Shown here one piece after another: positions 1 to 13,955 of a DNA stretch of 64,000 nucleotides (its first letter is position 1; the number at the start of each line of letters is the position of its first letter). Both the position numbers and the translations under genes were made by a program. The stretch comes from Polyporus tsugae (taxonomy: Eukaryota; Basidiomycota; Agaricomycetes; Polyporales; Polyporaceae), in contig JAHRBS010000010.1 of NCBI GenBank assembly GCA_024305745.1, forward strand, positions 875,501-939,500, read 5' to 3'. Below the pieces are notes generated by a model. The model worked only from the letters and a program-made list of their open reading frames with translations, was not told the DNA's origin and searched no databases.

Positions 1-2270
1 CAAGGAACTGAAGAAGTACGACGTCGTAAGTATCTTCTTGTTCGTGATTCATGTGACAATGGATGCCGACGTCCCCACCAGGTCCTCACTTCTTATGCGG
101 TGCTGGAGAGCTGCTTCCGTAAGGAGATTAGCGGCTTCAAACGTAAAGGCAAGATTGTGAAGGAGAAGTCCCCACTCCATGCCATCGAGTGGCACCGAGT
201 CATTGTAAGTATCCGTTCCGGCGTGATACGTCGCAGCCATTGAACCTCTTCTAGCTTGATGAAGCCCACAACATCAAGGAACGGTCCACCAACACCGCGA
301 AAGCGTCATTTGAGTTACAAGCGAAGTACCGGTGGTGCTTGTCTGGTACCCCTCTCCAAAACCGCGTCGGGGAACTTTATAGTCTCGTCCGCTTCTTGGG
401 TGGTGATCCGTTCTCGTACTATTTCTGTGAGTGCCTACACCAGGCGATCCGGCCATGCGGGCTGCTCACGTATAGACAGGCAAGGCCTGCGACTGCAAGT
501 CTTTGCATTGGAGTTTCAAAGACAAGCGTTCGTGTGATGGTACGCCGTCCCCCTGTATCTGTTCTATTCAGCGCTCATGTTTGCTTGCAGAGTGCGGACA
601 CAGTCCGATGAAACACGCAAGTTGTTGGCCTTTGCCTCAACCATTCTCTACTCACAGTCCATCTGCAGACCTGTTTTTGGAACAATGAGATCTTGACACC
701 CATCCAGAAGAACGCAATGACCGGACCCGGTGCTATCGCATTCAAGAAGTTGAGGATCCTTCTGGACAGAATGATGTTGCGTCGCACCAAGGTATGGCAC
801 CCTGCCCCCTCGCGCTCTCCGAGAAGTGTGTCACGTCTTGAACGATTCGTCTTCAGATACAACGTGCAGATGACCTCGGACTGCCGCCTCGCACAGTCAT
901 CATCAAACGTGATTACTTCAGTCCAGAAGAGAAGGAGTTGTACCTTTCACTGTTCTCCGACGCCAAGAGGCAGTTCACCACATACGTTGATTCCGGAACC
1001 GTTTTGAACAACTACTCCAACATCTTTAGCTTGTAAGTTTCTTCGTTGCTGGTTACATTCGTGTGGTACTTACACCCCCTTCAGGCTCACTCGTATGCGT
1101 CAGATGGCATGCCATCCTGACCTTGTCCTTCGCAGCAAGAACAACGCTGGCGTGTTCCTCCAGGACGAAGCTGGGGAAGGTACTGTTTGCCGACTTTGTA
1201 ACGAGTTCGCCGAGGACGCTATTCAGGCGAAGTGCCGACACATTTTCGATCGCGAATGCATCAAGCAATATCTGGAAGCATCCGTCGAGCCCATGGTGCG
1301 CCATGATGACCCGTCTATCACCGCGGAGATACTTACAGACTCCTACAGCCTGCTTGCCCTGTTTGTCATGTTGCGCTCACCATAGATCTTGAGGCTCCTG
1401 CTCTCGAGCTAGAGGTGACGGATACCAAGCGTCAGGGCATCCTTGGCCGGCTCGACCTGAACAAGTGGCGGTCGTCCTCCAAGATTGAGGCACTCGTCGA
1501 GGAGCTCACCAACCTCCGCAAGCAGGACGCGACCACGAAGAGCCTCGTGTTCAGCCAGTTTGTGAACTTCTTGGACTTAATCGCGTATCGGCTGCAGAAA
1601 GCTGGGTTCACGGTATGTAGTCGACAGGCTCGGGTGATAGAGATGGTGGTTGACGCTGGGGATAGATCTGCCGCTTGGAGGGTACAATGAGCCCTCAGGC
1701 TCGTGACGCCACCATCAAGCACTTCAGTATGTCTCTCTCTTCGTCTGTGTCCCACATGGTGTTGACCAGTCGTCGTCCAGTGAATAATGTCCATGTCACC
1801 GTCTTCCTCGTCAGCTTGAAGGCTGGAGGTGTCGCGCTGAACTTGACCGAAGCCTCGCGCGTCTACCTCATGGACAGCTGGTGGAACCCTGCCGTCGAGT
1901 ACCGTCAGTACATTCTTTGTCTTCCACCATGCTTGCCTTGTTCATCCCCGCTGCAGAGGCTATGGATCGTATTCACCGTCTTGGCCAGCACCGTCCTGTT
2001 CAGGCCATCAAGCTCGTCATCGAAGACAGTATCGAGAGCCGTATCATCCAGCTGCAGGAGAAGAAGGCTGCGATGGTTGATGCTACGCTGTCCGCCGATG
2101 AATCGGTACGTGCATGACGTTTCCACATCCTGAGTCCTCACTTACCCGTCCTTTCCTTAGGCCATGGGTCGGCTTACTCCAGCAGATGTGAGCCTTCCCG
2201 TCATCTAGTCATATTTCCAATTACTGATAGCCACCTTTCCCTTCAGCTCGGCTTCTTGTTCAGACTGTAA
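1..2270 (+). CDS. RAD16: RAD16-like SNF2/RING nucleotide-excision-repair helicase, 5' truncated by window edge
   Basis: This is the 3' part of a Rad16-family ATPase, which in yeast works with Rad7 in global-genome nucleotide excision repair. The reading begins inside helicase lobe 1. A DEAH box ([13 protein letters not shown]) follows near 190-290, then [15 protein letters not shown] near 345. Next is the Cys/His-rich insert typical of Rad16 ([13 protein letters not shown], then CGHSPMKH) around 480-620. A C3HC4 RING finger starts with [20 protein letters not shown] near 1190 and closes with PACPVC after an intron near 1350. Helicase lobe 2 holds [25 protein letters not shown] and the motif VI block [13 protein letters not shown] near 1965. 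The protein ends with LTPADLGFLFRL, a Rad16-type C-terminus, at the TAA at 2268. Many short introns split the gene. The order of parts (RING inserted between the helicase lobes) separates it from plain SNF2 remodelers and suits Rad16 better than Rad5. Confidence 0.9.
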
Positions 2271-2623
2271 ACATGCGTCCTCGCGAGAGCTACATGCCTA
2301 GAGCGCTATCTCATATACCTGACACATCTTTTTCCCGTTTGCACCCTACAATCCCCGACTACAGACTAATATCTTCGTTATGTTTATCGTTCCTTATCGT
2401 ACACCAGAATCCGTCGCCTCCCACTTGCTATTGATTATACACGTCGAATATTTTCTTGTGTAGAGTTACTTTTGAGCGCTTTCCTCCCTGTACCTACCTC
2501 CAGGCAAGCGGCACTGTCGCTATGGCTGATGCATGATGTCCAGGACCCAAAATGTGATTATGTAGCACGTTTATAGTACAAGGTAGATGAAGTTAATCCA
2601 GTGATATTGTCCTTCCGATAGGA
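2271..2623. other. Convergent intergenic spacer (RAD16 / acyl-CoA dehydrogenase)
   Basis: About 350 bases lie between two stop codons on opposite strands, so this should hold both 3' untranslated regions. I see no reading frame, repeat or RNA gene in it. Confidence 0.6.
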
Positions 2624-4715
2624 TCATAGGCGAACGTTCTTGGGGAGCTTCTTGATGGCTTGACGCACACCAAGGTCCCCAAGGACGTCCTCGGAACCAC
2701 CAAGGATGGCGTCGTACGGTGACGTTCGGTGGTACTGCGGATGGGGCGCTTCAGAGGCGTGGCTCAAGATGAAATGGGGATGGAATACTCACGTTTTCGA
2801 CAAGTTTACCCATGCCGGTTTGTGTTATGCCACGGCCGCCGAAAATCAAAGTCGCGTCCTCTGCGGTTTCGCGGCCAGTACGGGTGATATACCTGGGAAA
2901 CCGCGGGTGAGCGGGCTGTTCTTGCCAGTCGGAACTCGTTGCTCGCGACTTACTGCTTCAGAAGGCCAATAGCCCCAGCAATCTTGTCCGACTGCTCGTC
3001 GTATGACATCTGCGACACCAGGCGGCCGTCAGCGCACCCGTTCTCCGCTCTCCCGCCGCACGCGCGATGAGGCGCTCGCACTCACGTTGTTCATCTGGTA
3101 TGTGACGAACTCGAGCCAATTCTGCCCGCTCTCCACGCGCGCGATCATCACCGCTAGGCGCGCCCTGACGACGGCCTGCGTGTTGAGCGGCTTGCCGAAC
3201 GCGACGCGCTGGGCCGTCCACTTGAGGCACTCCTCGACGATCCTGCGCTGCGCGGCGAGTGATGTGCAGACGATCATCCAGCGCTCGTGGTTGAAGTTGC
3301 TCAGGACGACCTGCATGCCCTGGCCGACCGCGCCGAGCGTGTTGGCGAGCGGCGCACGCGCACCATCGAACGTGACGTAGGACGTGCCCGCCGTCGGCGA
3401 GTACGCGGTCTTGATCGGCTTCGCGGAGACCGCGTCCTGGCGTGGGACGAGGACGACGACATACCCTTTCTGCACGTCGAAATATGAGTATATACTCCAG
3501 CGTCGAGGAGGAAGGACGGAAGGGAACTGACGTCTGTCCGCGCGGCGACGGTGAAGTAGTCGGCGAACGTGCCGTTCGTGATCCACTTCTTCGTGCCGGT
3601 GATGACCCACTCGTCTCCGTCGCGTTCAGCGTACGTCTGCATGCCGCCGACGTCGCTGCCTGCGAATGCCTCACTGATGGCGAGGCAGATGAACTTCTTG
3701 CCGTCGAGCACCTCGGGGACGACCTTGGCCTGGAGCTCGGGCGAGCCGAAGTTGAGCACAGGTGGAAGGCCGATGACTTGTCCTGCGAGGAGGCCGTCGA
3801 CGTAGCCTCGGGTGCCGAGGCGGCCGATCTCGAAGTTGATGATGAGCTGCAGAGGCGTTAGACTGTCGTAGGTGCTAAACATACGTAGGTGGGGATGCAC
3901 CTCGTGGAAATGGTCGAACTCCTCTGGGGTAACAATGCCACCCATGAGTTTGCGGCCCTTCAGGTGCTTGCCGGGACCAATGCGCATTGCGGGGATGTTG
4001 TTTTCGCTAAGTAATGGGGTAAGTGCTCCACACAGGGTAGAGGAAAGAGAGGAACGCACCAAAGCTTGTCAACGACCTCTTGCGAGATGCGCTTCCCGTT
4101 GTCCTCGCACTTGATCGCGTCCGGCAGCACAACCTCCTCAAAGAACCTCCTAACCTCCTTCTGGAACCGCCTGTGGTTGTCATTGTAGTAAGGGCTGTGG
4201 AATCCGGGCGAGAGCCATGCGGGCTCTGCATATGGGACCCCTGAGAGTTCCCCGGGGACAGTAGCCTTCACAAACTCCTTCTGGCCGGCGATGGTGCCTA
4301 TCTGCAACCTCGCATATTGCGGGCGAAGCAGGACTTCATGCCTATGGAGACCAAAGAACGCCTCCGTTGCGTCCTTTCCAGCTGGTGCTCTCGCAGTGAG
4401 CTGAGGGAACGCAAACTCGAGGTAGAGAGCGTACGCACCGACGGTCTTGGTGAGCAGGACGCCTGCACCACCTGGGTGCAGGTTGACGAATTTGGAGAGG
4501 TCGTAGACCTTGGAGTCGACAATAATCCACTTCGCAACGAATGAGGGGGAGCGTGCCGCAAAGGATGTGCCATCTTGAAACTCACCAAGTCCCCGGTCTT
4601 GTTATGCTGGAATATATATAGACTGCTCGTCACACGCCATTCCACTTCGAGGACGGGTGAGCGACAACCTACGCACCTTAGCAACCTCCTCGACGGTGAA
4701 CGTCTTTCCAGCCAT
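2624..4715 (-). CDS. Cytochrome b5-acyl-CoA dehydrogenase fusion
   Basis: An N-terminal cytochrome b5 domain is fused to a full acyl-CoA dehydrogenase. The start at 4715 gives MAGKTFTVEEVAK. The b5 domain shows WIIVDSKVYDLSKFVNLHPGG (given here as the HPGG heme motif with flanks) near 4455-4540 and the second heme histidine in FFGLHRHEV. The dehydrogenase part follows: N-terminal helices (FQKEVRRFFEEVVLP), the substrate/FAD region with AISEAFAGSDVGGMQT and ITGTKKWITNGTFADYF, and a C-terminal block ending ILGGSEDVLGDLGVRQAIKKLP. Such fusions occur in fungi; the b5 domain may pass electrons in place of ETF, which is inference. Expected role: FAD-dependent alpha,beta-dehydrogenation of an acyl-CoA. 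The chain length of the substrate and the compartment cannot be read from the sequence. Several introns. Divergent from TAD2, with about 250 nt between the start codons. Confidence 0.88.
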
Positions 4716-4961
4716 CTTTCCTCAGTAACTTTGTCCAAATATTCGAAGGACGTGCAAAGGCAATGTGTGCGTCGATCCTTGCAGCCTGAAGGATTGAGGA
4801 GAGTACGGTGTTCAGTCGGTCTCGGTCACCAGAAAGCCGGACGAGACCCCACTCCGTGCCGACCGGGACACCTTCATCGGCGCCTAGTGCTGGCTTGTGA
4901 TTCTTTCGGTCACACCCAACCAATCACCGCCTGGACATTGCACGCTCGCCGTCTGCTCCCA

Positions 4962-7186
<2,225 letters not shown>

Positions 7187-7611
7187 CCGAGGAGAAGTAC
7201 GCAACCCTATCAGAAGCCGTGGCAACCTGCTGTCCGCGATACATGTATGCAGAGTCCTGACCCTCGGGCTCGGAATGAATGTCGATTATATACGGGCTAA
7301 GTTACGGCATAGCCTGTGGTAAAACATAGGGTAAGAATCAGCATTGAGGTTTACGTGGGAATGAGTAGAGTTGGTCTATGGCAGCTGCAACGTAACACGG
7401 ACAGAACATCCAATCGTCGTTCTCCGCTTCTTCGTACTATGATCATGGGACTCAAGGTTACGTCGACAAGACTGTCCGGAGCGAATAAGCCTTAGGACGC
7501 GTGTTTCAGTGACCCCGAGTATAGGGGAACTCCCGGTCAAGGCAGGCCAAGGCACGTCCGGCAAACGACGCCTCGTGGAGCAAAACGCCTCGCGCAGGGT
7601 GAAGTGCCTTC
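7187..7611. other. Intergenic spacer upstream of the hypothetical gene and downstream of FLX1
   Basis: About 425 bases between two minus-strand genes. It should hold the 3' untranslated region of the carrier gene and the promoter of the hypothetical gene. I see no further gene or repeat. Confidence 0.5.
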
Positions 7612-9076
7612 TCATGGACCTTCTTCAGCCGCGAGCTGTTTCCTTCGCTCCTTCCTGGCGGCGGTAGACCGGAGAAGCCATGCCAAATTCTCGTAAACGA
7701 CGAAGGTGACACACGTCCCCGGGAGGACGCGTACTAGGTTCGTGCCGAGCCCTCGATAGAAGCCCCGCACGCCCTCCTCTGTCCACGTCTTCTTGATACA
7801 TGCTGGGATGGTGGGGTATAGGTGGGAGGTGAGATTATTCTAGCAGTCGTAGGGCAGCGATGGAGGAAAAACACGAGTTAACCACTGAAGTCATGAGGGG
7901 AACGGCACCAGCCTCGACATAAATGGGGGAGGGCACTCACTTGTATTCGAGAGCGGACTACCTGGTATGGGTAAGTCGAAGTCAGGGCGAATATCTTGCT
8001 CGCTCCCGACATGATTGTGTACGCAGTATTTGACTGTACAGCGACTTTCAGTGAGCAAATCCGACTCCAAGCAAAAGCGAACAGCAGCACAAATCAACAT
8101 ACCAGTTTGTCATCAGCGGTGGTGTACTCCTTCCCAGCTTTCGCAAATTGTCGCCTTTTCCGGTCAAAGCCCCACCTCTTCATTTCCTCGTACGCCGTGA
8201 ACTGGATTGCGCCATTGCTGACCCCGACTAACGCTAGGCTCGTGCCTCGGTACAAGCCGGCGATGCCCTCGTTCCGCCAGATACTCGAAAAGCCGTCTAT
8301 CCAATCCAACAATAATAAATTTCACTGCAAGCCTTCCACGACCGAGAGCACTCACGCCATAGACTGCGGTACGCTGTCGGGTCGTCCGACCTCGTCGTGA
8401 ACATGCGGACCTTGACCACCCATATCGGATTTGTCATAATTGCCGTCACCGCACCTGCGGACGCGAAGAGACGCGGAAAAAAATAACATGTCAGCCGCGC
8501 ACAAGGCAGCGATGGGGGATGTGCGAACTCGCTTGCGCAGAACAGAGCAGATAAGCTCCAGGTGAGAGCTTGTAGTTCGGGTCACCACCCGAAGCGCGCT
8601 GCTTGAGCATGTGGTAACTGTATGCGCGTATCGCGCGCGGCAGAGGTTTACGAAGGTTGATGCGGGACATATCAGACTTCAATGAGTAATCATCGAGACG
8701 CATGAGTGACCGAGAACTCACAAGAGGAAATAGAACCCCCAGCTGGACGCGTTGCCGGCAACGTTGGAGCCGACACCGCGATAGAGTCCCTTCCAGCCGT
8801 CGCGGGCATGGATATCCTTGAGAGAGGACCATATGGCGCGCCCCACCCCACCCTGAGGTTTTTCTGTCGCTACCTGGAACTTGACTTTGAGCAGGTCAAG
8901 TGGGTGCATGCACAGCACCGCGACGACCCCAGCACCGAGCCCCGCGAAGGCATGATCCTGGCAGGGGGGGTCAGCGGGAATACGCGCTACGAAGCAGTCG
9001 GAGAGGAAGGAGGAAGAGTACACACAAGGGCCGCAGTGGGGAAGAAGCTCGGCTGGGGTTGATATGTTTGGGACAT
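7612..9076 (-). CDS. FLX1: Mitochondrial carrier, FAD/folate type (FLX1/SLC25A32)
   Basis: Six-helix inner-membrane carrier made of three repeats. Each repeat carries its signature: HPLDLLKVKFQ (repeat 1), NPIWVVKVRMF (repeat 2) and YPYQVVRSRIQ (repeat 3). Replacement of the usual acidic residue by W and Q in repeats 2 and 3 is characteristic of the FAD/folate/NAD branch of the SLC25 family, hence the FLX1 call. The second halves of the repeats also match (GWKGLYRGVGSNV, GIAGLYRGTSLALVGVSNGAIQFTAYEEMK, GVRGFYRGLGTNLVRVLPGTCVTFVVYE; the last two are quoted only to show the pattern). The start at 9076 gives MSQTYQPQPSFFPTAAL, spliced over a short intron to DHAFAGLGAGVVAVLCMHP. The end is QLAAEEGP with stop at 7612. 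At least five introns. Folate versus FAD versus NAD as cargo cannot be settled by eye. Confidence 0.88.
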
Positions 9077-9655
9077 GCGCGGCGCCCGCTAGCAGCTGCC
9101 TGGAACGAGCAAATGAACGAGGCGGAGCAGGAGAACGTCGGGGATGATGACGACGCGCAAATGCCGTGGACGCTGAGCAAGGGACACGAGGAGCAGAGGA
9201 TTGTGACGCATATGGTCTTGGGCGTTTAGGGCAGTAGATTAGATAGGCGCGAGGCGTGCGCGTTTTGGCTGTCTGCTAGCTCGCCGCTCGCCGTCCTTTA
9301 CCTCGTCGCCGCTGGACTCGAACCTGCTCGACGCCGCGCTGCCCATTCTTGAAGCTTGAAGCTTGAAGGCGGACGCCACACGGTCAACTCCTCGTGGCTC
9401 CCGTCCCGAGCCGGCCCTGGACTCAGCGCCAACTGACACCCTCCACCCATCGATGGCGTATAGCTGTCATCGCCTTCCGTGCTCACGTTAACGTGTAACT
9501 ATTATCGCCATCCGGGGCAACGTTTTCGACGGTGCCAAACAGTACTAGTCACGCTGACACGATGTTCCTGTGCCAGAGATCTCGTTCCCCAGTCCGGCGC
9601 GCCATCGAAATCGATATACCCTCAGATTCAGATCCCTCTTGATCCCATAAAGCAC
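9077..9655. other. Divergent promoter region (FLX1 / prolyl oligopeptidase)
   Basis: About 580 bases between the start codons of two divergent genes. It contains a short tandem of TTGAAGC units near 9350-9367. No open frame here looks like a gene. Confidence 0.5.
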
Positions 9656-12600
9656 ATGTCCCTCCTCTTTTCATCCGTGGCAACATCTCTCCGAACTCCA
9701 CCCGTGGCGACGCACATAAGGCGCACAATCCGATACACGCTTTCGACCCGCTCTATCTCGACTTCCCGCTCGCGTGCCATGCCTGCTACCCCCACTGCTT
9801 GGGTGCCCAATCGGTACCCCGCCGCCCTCCGTTCCGACCACGTCGACGTGTACAAAAGCGAGAAGGGAGGCGAGGTTCGCGTGCACGATCCGTACCGATG
9901 GCTCGAGCAGAACACAGACGAGACTGAGCAATGGTCGACGGCCCAAGAGAAATACACGCGCGAGTATTTGGACCAGAATCCGGAGAGGAAGGACCTCGAA
10001 GACCAAATCAGGAAGAACATGGATTACGCCAAGGTACGATGCGTGTTTTTTTGCGTCTCATACCTCCGTTGCAGTCGCCAAATCTTGCCCCTTCCTCTAG
10101 TTTTCCGCGCCGTCGCTGAAAGAAGACGGGCGTTGGTACTGGTACTATAACACCGGCCTCCAGGCCCAGTCTGGTGAGTTTTTCGGAAATGGCGCGCAGT
10201 CCATAGGGTTCTGACAAGGTACCCATCCGATGTACCGCATCAGTCATCTACCGCTCCAAAGACAGTACCCTCCCAGATTTTTCCAAGGCGAATGGTGCGG
10301 GAGGGGAAGTCTTTTTTGATGTACGTTCCACGGTCCTCTGTCACGTAATTATCTCGCCGACATATCTCTCCCGCACAGCCCAACTTGCTTTCCTCTGACG
10401 GCACCGCATCCATCAATGTTAGCGCATTTTCGCGCTCCGGGGACCATTTTGCATACGGGATTTCTCTTTCGGTGAGCAGCCGTGTCTTTCCGATTTCCGA
10501 CAACGCAGTCACGGCCCGCGATATCGACTGTAGGGCAGTGACTTTTGCACGATCTACGTTCGACCCACGTCTGAGCCTCTTGTACCCGTCGACGGGAAGG
10601 AGGTGTCCCATGACGAAGGGCGGCTTCCCGAGGAGATCCGCTTCGTGAAATTCTCTGGCATTTCGTGGACACACGACTCCAAGGGTTTCTTCTACCAGGT
10701 GAATAACGCGTCGATGTTCCCAGGCGTGTATTTGCTCACCGCCATGCCTTTCCCGTCCACATAACCCTCGCAGCGTTTCGCAGACCGTCAGTCTCATGGC
10801 TCGGCCTCCGAGGACAAGGCGGGTACCGAGACCGACAGTGATAAGAATGCCATGCTCTACTACCACAAGCTGGGGACACCGCAATGTATGTTGTCCTGTT
10901 CTGTTTTTGACTCCCTCCAGTTGACACGTGCACAACCCTGCCTACCTTATGGGGTGACAGTGGAAGACATTCTGGTGTACAAGGACCCATCGAACCCCGA
11001 ATGGATGTGGGGCACTCAGGTTACCGAAATCGACGGTCGCTATCTACTCCTCTCCGTCCGCCGGGACACGTCGCGAGTGGGTGCAGCCTCGAACTCGCCG
11101 CATGGTTCCCCTCTCTCATTCGTCGCTTCCCCTCCTCGTCACAGAAAAATCTTCTATGGGTCGCGGACCTTCAGAAGGACACGATTGGGCCGAACTTGGT
11201 GTGGGATAAGGTCATTGATGACTTTGAAGCGAACTACGAATAGTGAGTATCGCAACCTGAAACCCAGCGCGTGTATCTGGATTCCATTCCCATGGCTTCT
11301 ATGTATCGTTTAGGCAGTCCCCAGGGCGCTGATACGAGCTTGCTTACAGCATCGCCAACGACGGGACAAAATTGTACCTCCTAACGAACAAGGACGCGCC
11401 CCAATATAAGCTCGTCACAGTGGATCTTGTCGATGCACCGGAGAAGCGCGTCTTCAGGGATCTCATCCCCCACGACGAACATGCACACCTGCAAGACGTA
11501 CTCGCTATTAATGGTGACTACGCCGGGGTCGTGTACAAGCGAAATGTGAGAGAACCTAGCACAGCTATATTTCTTGGGAGCTAACAATTGCACACTGCGG
11601 GCATCTAGGTCAAGGATGAAATTTACGTCTACCAACTCTCCACTGGCAAGCAGCTTCAGCGTCTCGCCCCAGACTTTGTCGGCGCCGCATCCATAAACGG
11701 TCGTCGTAAGCAGTCGTGGTTCTTCTCCACGCTCACAGGGTTCACTACTCCCGGCCTTGTCGCGAAGTACGACTTCAGCGTGAAGGAGGAAGATAAGCGG
11801 TGGAACATCTACCGGAAGACCCTTGTCAATGGATTAAACCCCGACGACTTCTCCGCCGAGCAGGTACGTGTTTCAAGTTCCAACCAACTCCGCAAGTACG
11901 TAGATGGTAATCCCGAGGCAGGTTTGGTACACCAGCAAGGATGGCACTCGTGTGCCGATGTTCATCGTTCGGCACAAGGACACCCAGCTTGACGGCACGG
12001 CCCCCGCTCTCCAGTATGGTGCGTATCACACACTTCGCTCCACGCCTCGGGCGGAGTAAAGATAACCATTTGCGCGCTTGTAGGCTACGGTGGTTTCACG
12101 ATCTCGATCAACCCCTTCTTCAGCCCGGCCATCTTGACGTGGATGCAGAAATATGGCGCTATTCTTGCTGTCGCTAACATCCGAGGAGGTGGAGAGTTCG
12201 GCGAGGAATGGCACCTCGCAGGGACGCGAGAGCGCAAGGTGAGCAATAGGGTTTAGCCCTCGCCGCTGAGCAACGAGCCTTGTTTGTTGACCCGGAACTC
12301 GCAGGAGAACTGCTTCGATGATTTTATCGCTGCCACGTACGTCATACGATGGCACTGTCTCTCTTCGTAAAAGCCCGCTCAAACCTTGCTCTTTCAGGCA
12401 ATACCTTGTCGACAACAAGTATGCGGCCCCGGGCAAGGTTGCCATCAACGGAGGTTCTAATGGAGGTGCGCCTTCCTTCCTGGCTTATTTTGCATTAGGT
12501 GTTGATTCTTCGAGTTTGTTTGCTTGTTTGCTTATTTCATTGAACGATGCCTTCCTTCGCACCCGCGATGCATCGTGGGAATGGCCAGGCCTTCTGGTCG

Positions 12601-13299
12601 CAGCGTGCGTCAACCGCGCGCCAGAGGGTCTCCTGGGAGCAGCAGTTGCCGACGTGGGTGTGCTCGACCTTCTCAAGGTGATTACCATTCGCCTTCTTCA
12701 CCGTACTGTGTTCCTGTGACCCCGCTGATTGCACTGCTTCTCCCTTACTTGTGATGCACTTCACAGTTCGCGGACTTCACGATCGGTTAGTTAGTTGGGC
12801 CACTTGCGGGACCGGGGCGGCCGGCTAACTTGGTCGTTTGCTCTATTCAGGCCGCGCATGGACGTCCGACTATGGCGATCCTCATGACGCGCACGACTTC
12901 GATTTCATCTACCCCATCTCGCCTCTGCACAACATCCCGGCGGATAAGGTGCTTCCGCCGTTCATGCTTCTCACCGCAGACCGTGCGTTACACTTGACAC
13001 TTTTCACCTCCCCTGCTCGGTCGCTGACGTCGAACAGATGACGACCGCGTTGTGCCGCTCCACTCGTTCAAGCACGCGGCGACCCTGCAGCACTTGAAGC
13101 CGGGCAACCCCAATCCGCTCCTGATCCGCATCGACAAGAAGGCGGGCCACGGCGCTGGCAAGTCGACACAGCAAAGGCGCGCTCCTTCCTCCCTCTTTTG
13201 TTTCACAACATAGCTCACGGTCCGGGCAGAATCCAAGAGTGGGCGGACAAGTACGGCTTCATCGCGCAGGCGCTGGGCCTCAAGCCGCGAGATGGTTGA
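9656..13299 (+). CDS. Prolyl oligopeptidase (S9A serine peptidase)
   Basis: Cleaves short peptides after proline. The start at 9656 gives an Arg/Ser-rich leader ([20 protein letters not shown]), possibly organellar; a second ATG at 9779 ([14 protein letters not shown]) would give a cytosolic form. The N-terminal arm of S9A enzymes follows ([17 protein letters not shown]), then a seven-bladed beta-propeller spread over many exons. The catalytic domain has the serine in NGGSNGG at about 12456, the aspartate in LLTADHDDRVVP near 13030, and the histidine in [12 protein letters not shown] near 13145, so the triad is complete. It ends [14 protein letters not shown] with stop at 13297. This looks like the housekeeping POP rather than the specialised macrocyclase of amatoxin producers; no precursor-peptide gene is visible nearby. 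Confidence 0.93.
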
Positions 13300-13955
13300 A
13301 ATGCCTGTGGATAGGCGCATCTCCTTGCACTACTCAACGGACTTCTAGGGTACTAATCGCGAACTTGTTTGGGCTTTGTTTAGTAATCATGGGCACGTCG
13401 CGTGCGGTGTCGATGAGCCTGTTGTGATAAGGCCAATGTTACTCCGTTTGGATTTTGTTTAGACCTCCAATGGTTTTGGAGTGCTTGTTTCTCTGGTCCC
13501 TTGAAATAAGGCTCGTTGTCTGGTAAGTGGACAACTCTTTGGCGCAAAGGTGTTGCTAAGCTGTGTGAACCTTGCTAGCCGTAACAACTGAGTATGGTAT
13601 CGTTGTATGCAGCGTCAAAGATGGATCCCGTGGTCAGGTCAACATACATCTAGCTCGCAAATGGTAGCCAAATGCATTTCCTCGTGAACCAAAATTCCTC
13701 CGTGCAACGCTCGGTTGCTTCGAAGAGAAGGGCCAAGCCTTGATGTATCTCACCTGACAGAAGACACTTGGGGAGATGCACCCTGTTCCCGTAACTTACA
13801 AAGCTCATGAAGCAGATGGCCGTGGCGGCCTTTGTCCGTGTTTAATGACCAATTCGGTCCAAGTAGCCCTTGGGAAATTTGTCATCATCGTCCTGGCAAG
13901 ACCCAACAGCTACATAGTGCGTGAGTGCGCCAGGTATTCTTCCTTGTCAATCATA
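13300..13955. other. Spacer between prolyl oligopeptidase and monooxygenase copy 1
   Basis: About 650 bases. An ATG-initiated frame opens at 13776 and runs in frame into the monooxygenase copy 1 reading, but its translation has no recognisable content. Otherwise I see only untranslated sequence. Confidence 0.4.

Noticed and set aside
9656..13299. Prolyl oligopeptidase as part of a cyclic-peptide toxin cluster
   Set aside because: No short precursor-peptide gene of the MSDIN type is visible in the flanks, and neighbours are housekeeping genes.
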